DNA of 49,429 nt from Pseudomonadota bacterium (GTDB lineage: Bacteria; Verrucomicrobiota; Verrucomicrobiia; Limisphaerales; SXTU01), in contig RFSE01000020.1 in the NCBI GenBank assembly GCA_009924135.1, positions 1 through 49,429 on the forward strand, given 5' to 3'. Position numbers and translations under genes: made by a program. The stretch's first letter is position 1. Every line of letters starts with the position of its first letter. The notes below the pieces were generated by a model. That model saw only the letters and a list, made by a program, of their open reading frames with translations. It was not told where the DNA came from and made no database searches. Shown here piece by piece: positions 8,057 to 17,499 of the stretch.

Positions 8057-9292
8057 ATGAAGAAGCCTTCGCTGCTGATTATTTTTCTGACCGTGTTCCT
8101 GGACCTCGTGGGGTTCGGGATCGTGCTGCCGCTGCTGCCCGTGTACAGCGAGAACTTTGGCGCCAGCGGGTTGCTCGTCGGCGTGATCATGGCGTCGTTC
8201 TCGGCGATGCAGTTCTTCTTTGCGCCGATGTGGGGCCGGTGGTCGGACAAGGTGGGGCGCCGCCCGGTCCTGCTGATCAGCGGGTTCGGCTCGGCGGTGT
8301 CCTACGCGATTTTCGCCATCGCTTCCGGCATGAAGGGCGACACCGCGCTCTGGCTGCTGCTGGCTTCCCGCATCTTCGCCGGTATCTGCGGAGCCAACAT
8401 TTCCGTGGCCCAGGCTTACATCGCGGACATCACGCCTCCGGAGGATCGCTCGCGGCGCATGGGCCTCATCGGCATGGCGTTCGGATTGGGCTTCATCCTG
8501 GGCCCGGCGTTGAGCGGACTGAGCCTGGCGGGCTTCAACATCCTCGGGTTTAAATTCAACGGCTTCGGTTCCACCGGTCCGGGCTGGGTCGCGGCGGCCA
8601 TGTGCCTGGGCAATTTTCTGCTGACGCTGGCGATCCTTCCAGAAAGCCGTCAACCGGGCTCCGAACACGCTCCGGAACGTCCGCGCCTCGCACTGTGGAC
8701 GCACACGCTCACGCGTCCGCAGGTCGGACTGCTTGTGTGGCTGTTCTTCCTCGCGACGTTTGCCTTCACCTGCTTCGAGACCACGCTGGGCCTGCTGGTG
8801 ATTGACCGCTTCAAACTGGACATCCACAAGCCCGACGACGCGAAAATCATCGGCTATCTTTTCGCCTACTGCGGCATTGTCGGGGCCTTTGTGCAGGGTG
8901 GGGCGATTGGCCGTGCGGTCAAGAAGCTCGGCGAGCCCAAGCTCATCGCCGTGAGCATGCTGTGCACGGCAGCCAGCCTTGCCCCGCTGCCGTTTGTGAG
9001 AACGTGGGGGGAACTGCTCGTGGTGCTCGCCCTCCTGGCCATCGGTTCGAGCATGGCACGCGCGCCGATCTTCGGCCTGCTGTCCATCCTCACGCCCGCC
9101 TACGAACAGGGTGAAACCATCGGCGTGGCACAGAGTTTTGGCAGCCTCGCACGCATCGCGGGGCCGATTTTTGCCGGATCGCTTTTCCACCTGCACCCGT
9201 CGTGGCCTTATCTGGCATGCGCCGGGGTGTCACTGGTGGCCGGATTTCTGGCTTGGGGCAAACTCCACCATGCGGTGAAGCCTGCTGCTTAA
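8057..9292 (+). CDS. MFS transporter, Tet/drug:H+ antiporter type
   Basis: A 411-aa protein with about twelve membrane segments. The N-terminus (LTVFLDLVGFGIVLPLLPVY) is characteristic of the TetA-like DHA1 group, and the loop after the second helix carries MFS motif A (GRWSDKVGRRPVLL, about residues 59-72). Motif C-like GFILGPALSG follows in the fifth helix. It is probably a proton-coupled exporter of small molecules in the inner membrane. The substrate is unknown, and no TetR-type regulator is adjacent. It is divergent from the permease gene, and its stop overlaps the stop of the convergent aldo/keto reductase gene by three bases. Confidence 0.85.
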   Translation: MKKPSLLIIFLTVFLDLVGFGIVLPLLPVYSENFGASGLLVGVIMASFSAMQFFFAPMWGRWSDKVGRRPVLLISGFGSAVSYAIFAIASGMKGDTALWLLLASRIFAGICGANISVAQAYIADITPPEDRSRRMGLIGMAFGLGFILGPALSGLSLAGFNILGFKFNGFGSTGPGWVAAAMCLGNFLLTLAILPESRQPGSEHAPERPRLALWTHTLTRPQVGLLVWLFFLATFAFTCFETTLGLLVIDRFKLDIHKPDDAKIIGYLFAYCGIVGAFVQGGAIGRAVKKLGEPKLIAVSMLCTAASLAPLPFVRTWGELLVVLALLAIGSSMARAPIFGLLSILTPAYEQGETIGVAQSFGSLARIAGPIFAGSLFHLHPSWPYLACAGVSLVAGFLAWGKLHHAVKPAA

Positions 9293-10215
9293 GGCAGCCG
9301 TTCCCCACGCGCCGCTTCCAGCAACCGGTACCACTCCTCGCGCGTCAGCTCGACGCGGGGTGAGTTCGCGCCTTCGCGGATCTTCTCCGGCTTCGTCGAG
9401 CCGACAATGGGCACGATGCCTGCCGGATGTTTCAGCAGCCACGCCAGCGCCACGGTGCCGCGCGTGCTGCCGCGCAAGCGCGCGAGCGCGTCCAGCTCCT
9501 GAATAATGCGTTCCACGCGGTAACTCTCCTGGGACGGCAACAGCCGCCGCGCGCCGTCGGCCAGCAGGCCGCCTGCGAGCGGGCTCCACGCCAGCGGCGT
9601 AAGGCGTTCAGCCAGACACTGGTCCAGCGTGCCGTCGGTAAAGGTGCTGAGGTTGGCGAGGCTGATTTCCACCTGGTTTACGAGCAACGGATAGTCGAGG
9701 GCGCGCTGGAGGGCCGTGACTTGCGACGGACGGAAATTGCTCACGCCGAACTCGCGCACCTTGCCCTGTTGCCGGAGCTGGTTGAAGGCGACCGCCACCT
9801 CCTCCGGGTTCATCAGCCAGTCGGGGCGGTGCAGTTGGTAAAGGTCGATGGTCTCGATGCCCAGCCGCCGCAGCGACTGTTCGCAGCTCCACAATATGTG
9901 CGCCGCCGAGAAATCGTAGCGCACCGGCGCTTCCGGCAGTGGCTCGCCCGGCAGCCGGATGCCGCACTTGGTGGCGATGCACACGCGCGCCCGCATCCCG
10001 CTGACCTCGCGCAGCACGTCGCCAAAGGCTTTCTCCGCGCGGCCGCCGCAGTAGATGTCCGCGTGGTCGAAGAGCGTGTAGCCCGCTTCAAGGGCCGCGA
10101 GGATGGCCGCGCGGCCGACGGTGCGGCCCAGTTCTTCCGTGTCCGCGATGCGCCAGCAACCGTAGGCCAGGCGGCTCGTGCGCAGTGAGCTTTTACCGAG
10201 GAGAATCGTGTTCAT
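9289..10215 (-). CDS. Aldo/keto reductase
   Basis: A 308-aa NADPH-dependent oxidoreductase with a TIM-barrel fold. The catalytic tetrad can be placed: Asp50 and Tyr55 in LFDHADIYCGG, Lys83 in ATKCG, and His129 in YQLHRPD. The C-terminal cofactor region contains GIVPIVGSTKPEKI. Its best resemblance is to the YdhF-like group (VREFGVSNF, WSPLAGG). The ATG at 10215 is chosen; an upstream TTG adds only three residues. The substrate is unknown. It is divergent from the pseudopilin gene, with a palindrome (10309-10331) in the shared upstream region. Confidence 0.9.
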   Translation of the reverse strand: MNTILLGKSSLRTSRLAYGCWRIADTEELGRTVGRAAILAALEAGYTLFDHADIYCGGRAEKAFGDVLREVSGMRARVCIATKCGIRLPGEPLPEAPVRYDFSAAHILWSCEQSLRRLGIETIDLYQLHRPDWLMNPEEVAVAFNQLRQQGKVREFGVSNFRPSQVTALQRALDYPLLVNQVEISLANLSTFTDGTLDQCLAERLTPLAWSPLAGGLLADGARRLLPSQESYRVERIIQELDALARLRGSTRGTVALAWLLKHPAGIVPIVGSTKPEKIREGANSPRVELTREEWYRLLEAARGERLP

Positions 10216-10308
10216 AATCCGCAATCCGCCGGAGCGTAGGCATCCCCGCGCGGAGCGGAAAGCGGAAAAGACTTCGGACGCCGGATTCGGCGGGCCGGCG
10301 GCTGAAAC

Positions 10309-10331
10309 TTTTTACTTCACCGGAGTAAAAA
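10309..10331. promoter_or_regulatory. Perfect palindrome TTTTTACT-N7-AGTAAAAA
   Basis: Eight-base arms TTTTTACT (10309-10316) and AGTAAAAA (10324-10331) are separated by TCACCGG. It lies between the divergent aldo/keto reductase and pseudopilin genes, about 65 bases before the pseudopilin start. Its symmetry and AT-rich arms suit either an operator for a dimeric regulator or a small bidirectional hairpin. No regulator is encoded nearby. Confidence 0.4.
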
Positions 10332-10397
10332 CTCCCGCTTGCCAAGACCTCTCATGAGCGTAGGGTGGCAACAGTTTGGTGTAGTCGAATTAAGCCT

Positions 10398-11249
10398 ATG
10401 TGCACCTCCCAATCCAGCCGGGGTCACGCGCTGCGACGCGGCCTCTTCTCCGCGTTCACGCTCATCGAACTGCTCGTCGTCATCGCGATCATCGCGATAT
10501 TGGCCGGGATGCTGCTGCCCGCATTGAGCAAGGCCAAACTGAGAGCGACAGCCACGCTGACCTTGAACAACCTGAAACAGTTGCAGCTGGCCTGGCAGCT
10601 CTACGCGGGAGATCAGGATGACCGGCTCGTGCAGGTGCATTTGTATTACAACCCTTACGGCACGGGGAATCCCAGCGGCGGAGGTGCGGCGGTGAAAAAT
10701 CCTGAGGCCTGGGTGATTGGGGACATGCAAAACAACGCGACCTATGAAATGCCCGGTGATGTCAGCCCGAATTATCCCACCAACACCTACGGGCTGACCC
10801 GGACGCCGTTTAACCGGTACATGTCGGGGAACACGGCGGCTTATCGCTGCCCTTCCGACAAAAGCACCTTCAACAACTACCCCCGTGTGCGCAGCTTTTC
10901 CGCCAACAACTTCATGGCCGGCCATGACAACTTTGCCACCGGCTCCACGGGTGGACGGATATTCTTTCGTCAGAGTGAAATTGACGTACCGGCAGATCGT
11001 TACGTTTTCATCGAGGAATTCGACGGGAGCATTAACGACGGATTCTTTCTTATGAATTTTTATGCAACCGCCGGGACCACCCAGATCGACGTCCCAACAA
11101 CGCACCATAGCGGGGCTTATCCCTTGAGCTTCAGCGACGGGCACTGTGAATTGGTTAAGCTTCAAGCCATCCGCAACTGGGTTGCCGGTGCGTGGCCCAC
11201 CGTGGGCAACGCCGATTGGCAATACCTCAAGGACAAATGCACCTTCTGA
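10398..11249 (+). CDS. Type II secretion/type IV pilin-like pseudopilin (H-X9-DG type)
   Basis: A 283-aa prepilin-like protein. A short basic leader (RRGLFSA) precedes [24 protein letters not shown], the hydrophobic helix with Glu at position 5 after the expected prepilin peptidase cleavage. The body has features typical of the planctomycete/verrucomicrobial pseudopilins: [16 protein letters not shown], and the H-x9-DG pattern in [14 protein letters not shown] near the C-terminus. Such proteins are abundant and mostly uncharacterised; they probably assemble in the periplasm or at the surface. The ATG at 10398 gives a leader of sensible length. A small lipoprotein gene starts two bases after the stop. 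Confidence 0.85.
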   Translation: MCTSQSSRGHALRRGLFSAFTLIELLVVIAIIAILAGMLLPALSKAKLRATATLTLNNLKQLQLAWQLYAGDQDDRLVQVHLYYNPYGTGNPSGGGAAVKNPEAWVIGDMQNNATYEMPGDVSPNYPTNTYGLTRTPFNRYMSGNTAAYRCPSDKSTFNNYPRVRSFSANNFMAGHDNFATGSTGGRIFFRQSEIDVPADRYVFIEEFDGSINDGFFLMNFYATAGTTQIDVPTTHHSGAYPLSFSDGHCELVKLQAIRNWVAGAWPTVGNADWQYLKDKCTF

Positions 11250-11251
11250 CC

Positions 11252-11656
11252 ATGGCCGTACGCCAGCACGCCTTGCTCCTTCTTTGGATGAAACCACTGC
11301 TACTGTTGCTCCTTTGCGTTTCCCTGCTGGGATGTCGGAAACAAAAGCCAGATCCTACCACGCCAACGGCAACGGAAGCCGCTGATGCTGCCCTCGCCAC
11401 TTCGCCCGACCGGCCCGCGCCCATCATCCCCAGCACGGCACCCCGGCCTGCGGGCGACCACCCCGGCGAGCCGGCCAATCCGAAGGAAGTCCGGACAGCT
11501 TATCACCAATACTTCGACCGCATGGGGAGCTTTCCCACCGGCTGGCAGGACATGGTCAAACGCAAACAGCTGCCCGCTGTCCCTCAAGGGAAAAACGGGC
11601 AGCCGCTGGATTTCAAACAATTTACGCTCTGGGAGGCCGGTCGGCCTCCGCAGTAA
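11252..11656 (+). CDS. Small lipoprotein of unknown function
   Basis: A 134-aa protein starting two bases after the pseudopilin stop, so probably cotranscribed. It has a hydrophobic signal segment (KPLLLLLLCVSLLGC) with lipobox LLGC; an alternative start at 11288 would shorten the N-terminus to a more usual signal length. A Pro/Thr/Ala-rich linker follows, then a short folded-looking C-terminal part (VRTAYHQYFDRMGSFPTGWQDM). The FPTGWQDM segment resembles small domains in pseudopilin-associated proteins, but I cannot assign a family. The last codons lie within a perfect 8-bp palindrome (11632-11649). Confidence 0.65.
   Translation: MAVRQHALLLLWMKPLLLLLLCVSLLGCRKQKPDPTTPTATEAADAALATSPDRPAPIIPSTAPRPAGDHPGEPANPKEVRTAYHQYFDRMGSFPTGWQDMVKRKQLPAVPQGKNGQPLDFKQFTLWEAGRPPQ
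11632..11649. terminator. Palindrome GGAGGCCG-GT-CGGCCTCC at gene end
   Basis: Eight perfectly paired bases on each side of GT overlap the last codons of the lipoprotein gene (E-A-G-R-P-P-Q) and sit just before the convergent TIM-barrel gene's stop at 11665. It may end transcription from either side or be a repeat that supplied the C-terminal codons. There is no T run. Confidence 0.4.
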
Positions 11657-11664
11657 GGCAACGC

Positions 11665-12483
11665 CTACTTGGCGTGGTCCTTCACGTACTTGATCGCGCC
11701 GGCCACGAACTCGGTTGGTTCCTTCGCGAAGGTGCCATTGTCCGTTTCGATGGCCATCACGCCGGGCCAGTTGGCCTTCTTCAACTCGGCGAGCAGGCCG
11801 GTGTAGTTCGCGTCGCCGGTGCCAACCATCACGTCCAGAATGACGCTCTTGCCGTCGGCGGTCTTCTCGGTCTTCTTGTCCTTGAGGTGGATGTCGTACA
11901 CCCGGCCCTTGTAGTTCACAAATTCCTTGCCGGCATCGAAGCCCGCGCCGGTGAGATGGCCCACGTCCATGCACACGCCGATGCGCGCATCGCGGTCCTT
12001 GAGCACGGACCAGACCTTCTCGGGGGTGCCATAAACGGAGTCCTTGCCGTGGTTGTGGATGGCTAGCTTGATGTCGTATTCCTTCACCAGTTCCTCGAGG
12101 CCGTCCCACAGCGCCTTGTCATTCTTCGGCTCGACGACGATGACCTTGATGCCCATGGCCTTGGCGAACTCGAAGAGCTTGCGGTTCTTCTCCTTCTCCG
12201 GCGAGGTGCCGGCGACACCGAAGGTGTAGAAGTGAATGCCCTTGGCATCGAGGATGGCCTTGCGGCGCTTGGCTTCGTCCAACGAGCCGTTCGGGTCCAT
12301 GTGACTGCCGATGGCCTGGAGTTCTTTGATGCCGTGCTTCTCACAGAAGGCGACGACTTCGTCGAACTTCATGTTCCGGCAGGTCCAAGTCTGGAGCCCG
12401 ACCTTGGGTGCGTAATCCGCCGCGCGGGTGGAGGTGAGGACGAGACTGGCCAGGGCCAGCGTGAGGAGGAGTTTGATTTTCAT
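11665..12483 (-). CDS. Secreted sugar phosphate isomerase/epimerase-like TIM barrel
   Basis: A 272-aa protein with a Sec signal (MKIKLLLTLALASLVLTSTRA) and an AP-endonuclease-2/xylose-isomerase-like TIM barrel: VGLQTWTCRNM, IVVEPKN, KLAIHNHGKD, GVCMDVGHLTGAG, VYDIHLKD and GVMAIETDNG. The Glu, His and Asp residues in these strands are those that bind the divalent metal in the family. Exported members are common in Verrucomicrobiota and Planctomycetota and are thought to act on sugars from polysaccharide breakdown; the substrate is unknown. It is in line with the next upstream gene at 12648, with a short heptamer array between them. Confidence 0.85.
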   Translation of the reverse strand: MKIKLLLTLALASLVLTSTRAADYAPKVGLQTWTCRNMKFDEVVAFCEKHGIKELQAIGSHMDPNGSLDEAKRRKAILDAKGIHFYTFGVAGTSPEKEKNRKLFEFAKAMGIKVIVVEPKNDKALWDGLEELVKEYDIKLAIHNHGKDSVYGTPEKVWSVLKDRDARIGVCMDVGHLTGAGFDAGKEFVNYKGRVYDIHLKDKKTEKTADGKSVILDVMVGTGDANYTGLLAELKKANWPGVMAIETDNGTFAKEPTEFVAGAIKYVKDHAK

Positions 12484-12550
12484 GGTTGCTGAAAGGGGCT
12501 CAACGGTTGGTTGGTTCGTGGATCAGTTGAAAAGTAATGGCTGGTGCCTA

Positions 12551-12590
12551 ACGTGTAACGGTGGAAGCGTAAAACGTAAAATGTAAGGAA
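12551..12590. repeat. Heptamer array, GCGTAAA/ACGTAAA/ATGTAAG
   Basis: Three clear 7-base units (GCGTAAA 12567-12573, ACGTAAA 12574-12580, ATGTAAG 12581-12587) are preceded by two degenerate ones. Only one arm is seen here, in the gap between two co-directional minus-strand genes. It belongs to the same type as the arrays at 22510, 36971, 37845 and 44937, with a different word. Confidence 0.5.
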
Positions 12591-12647
12591 CGCAAGCAAA
12601 CCACTGGTCCGGTCATTTCCGCACAACGCAATATGTTTGCCGTGCGG

Positions 12648-13439
12648 TCACTTCGCCGGCGTCACCAACAAGTTATCGAACTGGATCGGCGTGCCCGAGA
12701 ACGGCAGGCCCCAGATGGAGGGACGACCGGCGGCGGGTTCGGCGGTATCGGTAAAGTTGACCTGCCACGCGGCAGGTTCGGCTTCAAGTTGCGGCCAGGC
12801 CTTGCCTTCGGCCTTCCATTCACCGTCCTTCACCTTACGAACTTGGAATTTCAGCGTCACCCACGCGCCGGACTTCCAGTCGAAGGGGATGGCGGCCTTT
12901 ACTTCCTCGCCCTTGTAGATTTCGAGCATCTTCTTGGCCGGGGAGACCTGCAGCTTGTAGCCGCCCACGCCGTTAAGGCCCACGGCGAGCACGGGGAAGC
13001 GCCGGCCCTTGCCGGTGCCCAGCAGGCTTGCTTGCACGCTGAGCCCGTCCTTTTCCGTGGGGCCAAAGAGCACGCCGAAGGTTTCGAGCGGGTCGCCGGG
13101 CAATTCCAACACCTTGCCGCTGCCGGCCGCCTTCACGGCGAACCCGCCGTCCAGCACGAGCATGCCATCGGGCACCTTGCCCTCCTCGGCTTTATCGAAA
13201 TCCTGCGAGTAAATCGCTATGGCGGCCGGTGCGCCGGTGGCTTGGGCGAGCTTGTCCTTCTCCAAATGAACCTTGATCCAGTTCCCGAGCGACGAACTAC
13301 CCTTGCCGTAGCCGCCGGGCAGATCAACGTAATCCTGGGTCTGGATGGCCGGAGGCGGTCCCCACTGCGCAGGGAAGGAGCGGTCCACCGCCGTGGCGGT
13401 CAACGCGGCTGCGAGCAGGGCAAGGAGAACATGCTTCAT
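12648..13439 (-). CDS. Secreted LamG/DUF1080-like protein of unknown function
   Basis: A 263-aa protein. The ATG at 13439 begins a Sec signal (MKHVLLALLAAALTATAV); a longer reading from 13514 lacks one. The body is beta-rich and reads like a concanavalin-type jelly roll, with ending GLPFSGTPIQFDNLLVTPAK resembling the IxFDNLxV endings of DUF1080 (3-keto-disaccharide hydrolase-like) and LamG proteins. It probably works in the periplasm or outside, perhaps binding or cleaving carbohydrate. It lies upstream of the secreted TIM-barrel gene on the same strand, which fits a joint role in sugar handling. Confidence 0.6.
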   Translation of the reverse strand: MKHVLLALLAAALTATAVDRSFPAQWGPPPAIQTQDYVDLPGGYGKGSSSLGNWIKVHLEKDKLAQATGAPAAIAIYSQDFDKAEEGKVPDGMLVLDGGFAVKAAGSGKVLELPGDPLETFGVLFGPTEKDGLSVQASLLGTGKGRRFPVLAVGLNGVGGYKLQVSPAKKMLEIYKGEEVKAAIPFDWKSGAWVTLKFQVRKVKDGEWKAEGKAWPQLEAEPAAWQVNFTDTAEPAAGRPSIWGLPFSGTPIQFDNLLVTPAK

Positions 13440-13673
13440 ACGTGTGCTTACTATTGTTGGCAGGATAGACGGAGGCAACCCCGGAAATGTTTCGTTGATT
13501 GTGATCATGGGCAATGCCCGTAGGGGAGGACATCCATAGGCCTCATCGGCCTGGCGGTGTTCCTCCGGATTACGAGTTGATCATCGCTGAGATGCCGCGC
13601 CTGGCAGAGCACACCACCCGCTCGTGAAGCGACGTACGCTTTCACTCTGATTCCCCAGCAGCCAAGCTGCGGG

Positions 13674-14564
13674 TTATTCCACGAATGCCTCCAAAATTTG
13701 GGCAGCGATCGTACGCTGGCATTTATCCAACTCGGCGCGAAGCGCCTTGGCGTCATCCGCCATCCACCGGACAAACCGCTGTTTGTCACTGCAATAATGG
13801 ACTTGGACCGAATGAAGTTGTTCTCTCCTTGAGCCGTCAATCCGACAGAGCATTGCCGTCACGTCCACTTGGAAACCAACCCGAGGATTTCGGCGCTCGT
13901 AATCACCGCTTAAAGATGCTGTCCCTACTTCCAGTTCGATAACATGCCGGAAGCCTCTTTGCCTCAACGAGTCATAGGTCAGTTTAGGACCATTCGTGAT
14001 AGAGGACAATTCGGCCCCATTTAAAGTAAAGGAGTTAAGCCCAATCTTGTGGCCGGTCCACAAGTTATCGGACACTTTCCTCACCAGCTCCGCTTCGAAA
14101 TCGTAGTGATTCACGAATTTGCCAGCGCTCTGGATCGCAGCCTGAATTTCGCTGTCCTGAACACCGGTTGCGGCCCCATAGGCTGAACCAATAATCCAGC
14201 CGGGCGGTATCCATGCGACAACGGCGACGAGTACGGGTAAAAGCCCTGGCGCTGCCGCACCAACCTCATGACTGTCTGAAATGCTATTAATAGGGCCAAG
14301 CCCGACAAATCTTGCTCCCTCCTCTTTGGGACCGTATTTCAACGTGGGCACGCCGGCTGTCAGTTGGCGCTTCGTAGGAATGCTCACCAAGGCGACGCAG
14401 GAAGATCCCCGAGGCAGCCTCTGAGCAATCGGCTCCACCTTACCCGTGCTGGCACACCCCATCGTGAACAGGAGCACCCCATTGAGCACCACCAAGTTCA
14501 CCGCCTTGCTCCACTTTGAAGCCGTCTCCAACCGATTTCTCCACCGAGTCATGATTGTTTTCAT
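13674..14564 (-). CDS. Lipoprotein of unknown function
   Basis: A 296-aa protein with a long N-terminal region and a lipobox ([14 protein letters not shown], Cys near residue 37). A second hydrophobic stretch ([29 protein letters not shown] in part) may cross or dip into the membrane. The C-terminal half contains [42 protein letters not shown] in outline, reminiscent of lipoproteins with a beta-strand-rich domain that report on lipid state, but no family is recognised. Base composition looks less GC-rich than its neighbours, suggesting a different origin. The start could also be at 14552. Confidence 0.65.
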   Translation of the reverse strand: MKTIMTRWRNRLETASKWSKAVNLVVLNGVLLFTMGCASTGKVEPIAQRLPRGSSCVALVSIPTKRQLTAGVPTLKYGPKEEGARFVGLGPINSISDSHEVGAAAPGLLPVLVAVVAWIPPGWIIGSAYGAATGVQDSEIQAAIQSAGKFVNHYDFEAELVRKVSDNLWTGHKIGLNSFTLNGAELSSITNGPKLTYDSLRQRGFRHVIELEVGTASLSGDYERRNPRVGFQVDVTAMLCRIDGSRREQLHSVQVHYCSDKQRFVRWMADDAKALRAELDKCQRTIAAQILEAFVE

Positions 14565-14696
14565 GACCCTGAAATAGCGTGCTCCACGGCGACGGCGTTA
14601 ATTGATAAACCAAGAGCTGCATCACTTTTCTCGAATGCCCGCGCCGGCAGCCACGCACGTGCTTCCCACCGGGCTTGCCTTTGCTATGCTTGGCTC

Positions 14697-16277
14697 ATGT
14701 CGCTCCGTGCGCTTCGATTTCATCTGGTCCTGCTGTGCGTGCTGGCGTGGGTTCACCTCGCGTCGGCTGCGACCGAACGCCCGCCGAACATCCTCTTCGC
14801 CATCGCCGATGACTGGGGCGCGCACGCCGGGGCGTACGGCACGCGCTGGGTCAACACGCCCAACTTCGACCGCGTGGCGAGGGAGGGTATCCTGTTCACC
14901 CGCGCCTTCACCCCGAACGCCAAATGCGCCCCGTCCCGCGCGTGCATCCTCACGGGCCGCAACTCGTGGCAGCTCAAGGAAGCCGCCAACCACATCTGTT
15001 ACTTCCCCCTCGAGTTCAAGAGCTGGGGCGAGGCGCTCACCGAGCACGGCTGGAACGTCGGCCACACGCTGAAGGGCTGGGGGCCGGGCATCGCGACCAA
15101 CTCCCTCGGCAAGCCGCGCCAGATGACCGGCAAGCCCTTCAACGCGCGCAAGGCCGAGCCACCCACCGCCGAGATCAGCAACAACGATTACGCCGGGAAT
15201 TTCGCCGACTTCCTCGCCACCACCACGACCAACCAGCCGTGGTGCTTTTGGTACGGCTCCGTGGAGCCGCATCGCGCCTACGAGTTCGGCTCCGGCGTGG
15301 CCAAGGGCGGCAAAAAGCTCAGCGATATCGACCGCGTGCCCGCCTACTGGCCCGACAATGACATCATCCGCAACGACCTGCTCGACTACGCATTCGAGGT
15401 GGAGCACTTCGACCGCCACCTGGGCCGGATGCTCGACGAACTCGCGCAGCGCGGCCTGTTGGAGAACACGCTCGTCATCGTCACGTCGGACCACGGCATG
15501 CCTTTCCCGCGTGGCAAGGGCAGTGCCTACGAGGCATCGAATCACGTCCCGCTGGCCATGCGCTGGCCGCGTGGCATCGCGAAGACCGGCCGCGTGGTGG
15601 ATGACTATGTGAGCTTCATCGACCTCGCGCCCACGTTCGTCGAAGTGGCCGGGCTTGCCTGGGCACAGACCGGCATGGCCGCCAGCCCGGGTCACAGTCT
15701 CACGGACATTTTTCGTTCGGAGAAATCCGGCCGCGTGAACCCCGCGCGCGACCACGTGCTCATCGGCATGGAACGCCATGACATTGGCCGCCCCGGCGAC
15801 GTGGGCTACCCCATCCGGGGCATCGTGAAGGACGACGTGCTCTTCCTGCAAAACTTCGAGCCCTCGCGCTGGCCCGCGTGCAACCCCGAGACCGGTTACC
15901 TCAACGTGGATGCCAGCCCCACGAAGTCCTTCATCCTCGATGCCCACCGCAAGAGCGCCGGCGACATCCCGTGGGCCCTGTGCTTCGGCAAACGCCCCGG
16001 CGAAGAACTCTACGACCTCCGCAAGGACCCCGACTGCATGATCAACCTCGCCCTCGGCGACACCGACAAGGCCCGGCGCGACGCCCTCAAGGCCCAGCTC
16101 CACGCCGAGCTAAAACAGCAAGGGGACCCGCGCATGGAAGGCAAGGGCGACATCTTCGACAAATACCTCCATGCGAACAAAGGCCACGTGAACTTCTACG
16201 AGCGCTACATGAAAGGCGAGAAGCTCAAGACCGGCTGGGTCAACGACAGCGACTTCGAGAAGGGGTTGTTGGACTGA
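14697..16277 (+). CDS. Secreted sulfatase, formylglycine type
   Basis: A 526-aa S1-type sulfatase. The Sec signal ([18 protein letters not shown]) leads to [14 protein letters not shown] with the metal-binding Asp pair at residues 38-39. The signature [12 protein letters not shown] begins at Cys77, the residue oxidised to formylglycine by a maturase encoded elsewhere. [14 protein letters not shown] supplies further metal ligands, and PLAMRWP and [14 protein letters not shown] are typical of the sulfatase core. It resembles the heparan/N-sulfoglucosamine sulfohydrolase-like group, but the substrate cannot be set. Together with the esterase 36 bases downstream it suggests breakdown of sulfated, acylated polysaccharide. 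Confidence 0.92.
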   Translation: MSLRALRFHLVLLCVLAWVHLASAATERPPNILFAIADDWGAHAGAYGTRWVNTPNFDRVAREGILFTRAFTPNAKCAPSRACILTGRNSWQLKEAANHICYFPLEFKSWGEALTEHGWNVGHTLKGWGPGIATNSLGKPRQMTGKPFNARKAEPPTAEISNNDYAGNFADFLATTTTNQPWCFWYGSVEPHRAYEFGSGVAKGGKKLSDIDRVPAYWPDNDIIRNDLLDYAFEVEHFDRHLGRMLDELAQRGLLENTLVIVTSDHGMPFPRGKGSAYEASNHVPLAMRWPRGIAKTGRVVDDYVSFIDLAPTFVEVAGLAWAQTGMAASPGHSLTDIFRSEKSGRVNPARDHVLIGMERHDIGRPGDVGYPIRGIVKDDVLFLQNFEPSRWPACNPETGYLNVDASPTKSFILDAHRKSAGDIPWALCFGKRPGEELYDLRKDPDCMINLALGDTDKARRDALKAQLHAELKQQGDPRMEGKGDIFDKYLHANKGHVNFYERYMKGEKLKTGWVNDSDFEKGLLD

Positions 16278-16295
16278 ACTGGTAGCAGCCGACGT

Positions 16296-16302
16296 AAGGA
16301 GG
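16296..16302 (+). promoter_or_regulatory. Strong ribosome binding site before esterase gene
   Basis: AAGGAGG, a near-perfect Shine-Dalgarno match, lies 11 bases before the ATG at 16314. It is unusual because most genes here show weak or no such site, and it supports both the start and independent translation of the esterase gene. Confidence 0.7.
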
Positions 16303-16313
16303 CTCAATTCTTC

Positions 16314-17291
16314 ATGAACGACCGCATCCAGTTACCGCTCATCCTCTGCCTCACACTCACCGCGCTCCTCTCACCGACCCCGGCCGCCGAGGCGAAGAAG
16401 CAGGCGAAATCCAACCAGACCAACACCGACGACATGTGGGTGGCCCGGCCGCTGCCAGCGAGCTTCCCCGCCAACGTCACGCACCATACCTACGCCAGTG
16501 CCGTGATGAAGCGTGCGGTGGGTTATTGCATTTACCTCCCGCCCGGCTACGTGACGGATTCCGTCCGCCGCTATCCCGTCATCTATCACCTTCACGGCGC
16601 AGGCGGCAACGAGACGCGCACGCTCTACAGCGCGGAGGTATTGCACGCCGGCATTCTCGCCGGTCGCTGGCCGGAACTCATCATGGTCTTCCCGAACGGC
16701 GGACGCGCCACGATGTATCAGGACTCCGCCGACGGCCGCTTCCCCGCCGAAACGACGTTCGTGAAGGAACTCATGCCGCACATCGATGCCACGTATCGCA
16801 CTTTCGCCGACCGCAAGGGCCGTTGCCTCGAGGGCTTCTCGATGGGTGGACGCGGTTCCACGCATCTCGCGATGAAGCATCCGCAGCTCTTCTGCTCGCT
16901 CTTCAACCAGTCCGGCAACGTCTATCACGCCTCCGAGCTGGCCAAGACGGTGGGCCCCACGGAATGGCCGGTGAACTACCTCGGCACCGATCTCGCGCAC
17001 CTGCTTGCGAACGACCCGTTCGCCAATCTCACGAAGAACCTCACCGCCATCAAAGCCAGCCTCCGCATCCAGGTGGCCTGCGGCACGGCCGACGACGGGC
17101 ACCTGCCCACCGTCCGCGAGTACCACTCAGCGCTGACCAAGGCCGGCGTGGAACACACCTACTTTGAAGTCGAGGGGCTGGACCACAACCAGCGGAAGAT
17201 GATCGAAGGCCGCCGCGACACGTGGTTCAACTTTCACGTCGAGTCACTGCGCCAGACCGGGGCGGAGTTGCATTACGCCAAGAAGCCCTGA
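16314..17291 (+). CDS. Secreted putative esterase (esterase D/feruloyl esterase type)
   Basis: A 325-aa alpha/beta hydrolase with a Sec signal (LPLILCLTLTALLSPTPAAEA). The core shows YPVIYHLHGAGGNE (oxyanion region), LIMVFPNGG, and the nucleophile elbow GFSMGGRGS with Ser176; a late DDGHLP and VEGLDHNQ supply the probable Asp and His. Members cleave ester side groups of plant or algal polysaccharides, or S-formylglutathione-like substrates; the secretion signal favours the former. It directly follows the sulfatase and is preceded by a strong ribosome site at 16296-16302. Confidence 0.85.
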   Translation: MNDRIQLPLILCLTLTALLSPTPAAEAKKQAKSNQTNTDDMWVARPLPASFPANVTHHTYASAVMKRAVGYCIYLPPGYVTDSVRRYPVIYHLHGAGGNETRTLYSAEVLHAGILAGRWPELIMVFPNGGRATMYQDSADGRFPAETTFVKELMPHIDATYRTFADRKGRCLEGFSMGGRGSTHLAMKHPQLFCSLFNQSGNVYHASELAKTVGPTEWPVNYLGTDLAHLLANDPFANLTKNLTAIKASLRIQVACGTADDGHLPTVREYHSALTKAGVEHTYFEVEGLDHNQRKMIEGRRDTWFNFHVESLRQTGAELHYAKKP

Positions 17292-17499
17292 TGGCGCACG
17301 GATTACGCCGCCAGCCTGGCCCAAAAGATTGATGACGCCACTCCCGGCCGGTGGCTATCGCCGGAACAATGCGAGCGTGGAATTTCGCAAAAAACAGGAG
17401 AAAGCCATAAAGTTCAAGACCGGCTCGGTGGCGATAGTGCTTAAGGCCGCAGTCTTCCGGGACTTGTGACAGCCATTTTAGGAATCACACCGTATTTAG

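Noticed and set aside
7628..9196. 522-codon minus-strand frame over the MFS gene and permease start
   Set aside because: Antisense shadow with low-complexity residues; the two real genes explain the region.
13505..13840. 111-codon minus-strand reading across the gap and the lipoprotein 3' end
   Set aside because: It overlaps the lipoprotein gene in another frame; the gap itself shows no start site or family, so it was left unannotated.
17372..17469. Possible remnant of a recombinase start (KKQEKAIKFKTGSV...)
   Set aside because: Only about 30 codons and no catalytic motif; a resemblance to integrase N-termini is too weak to call.
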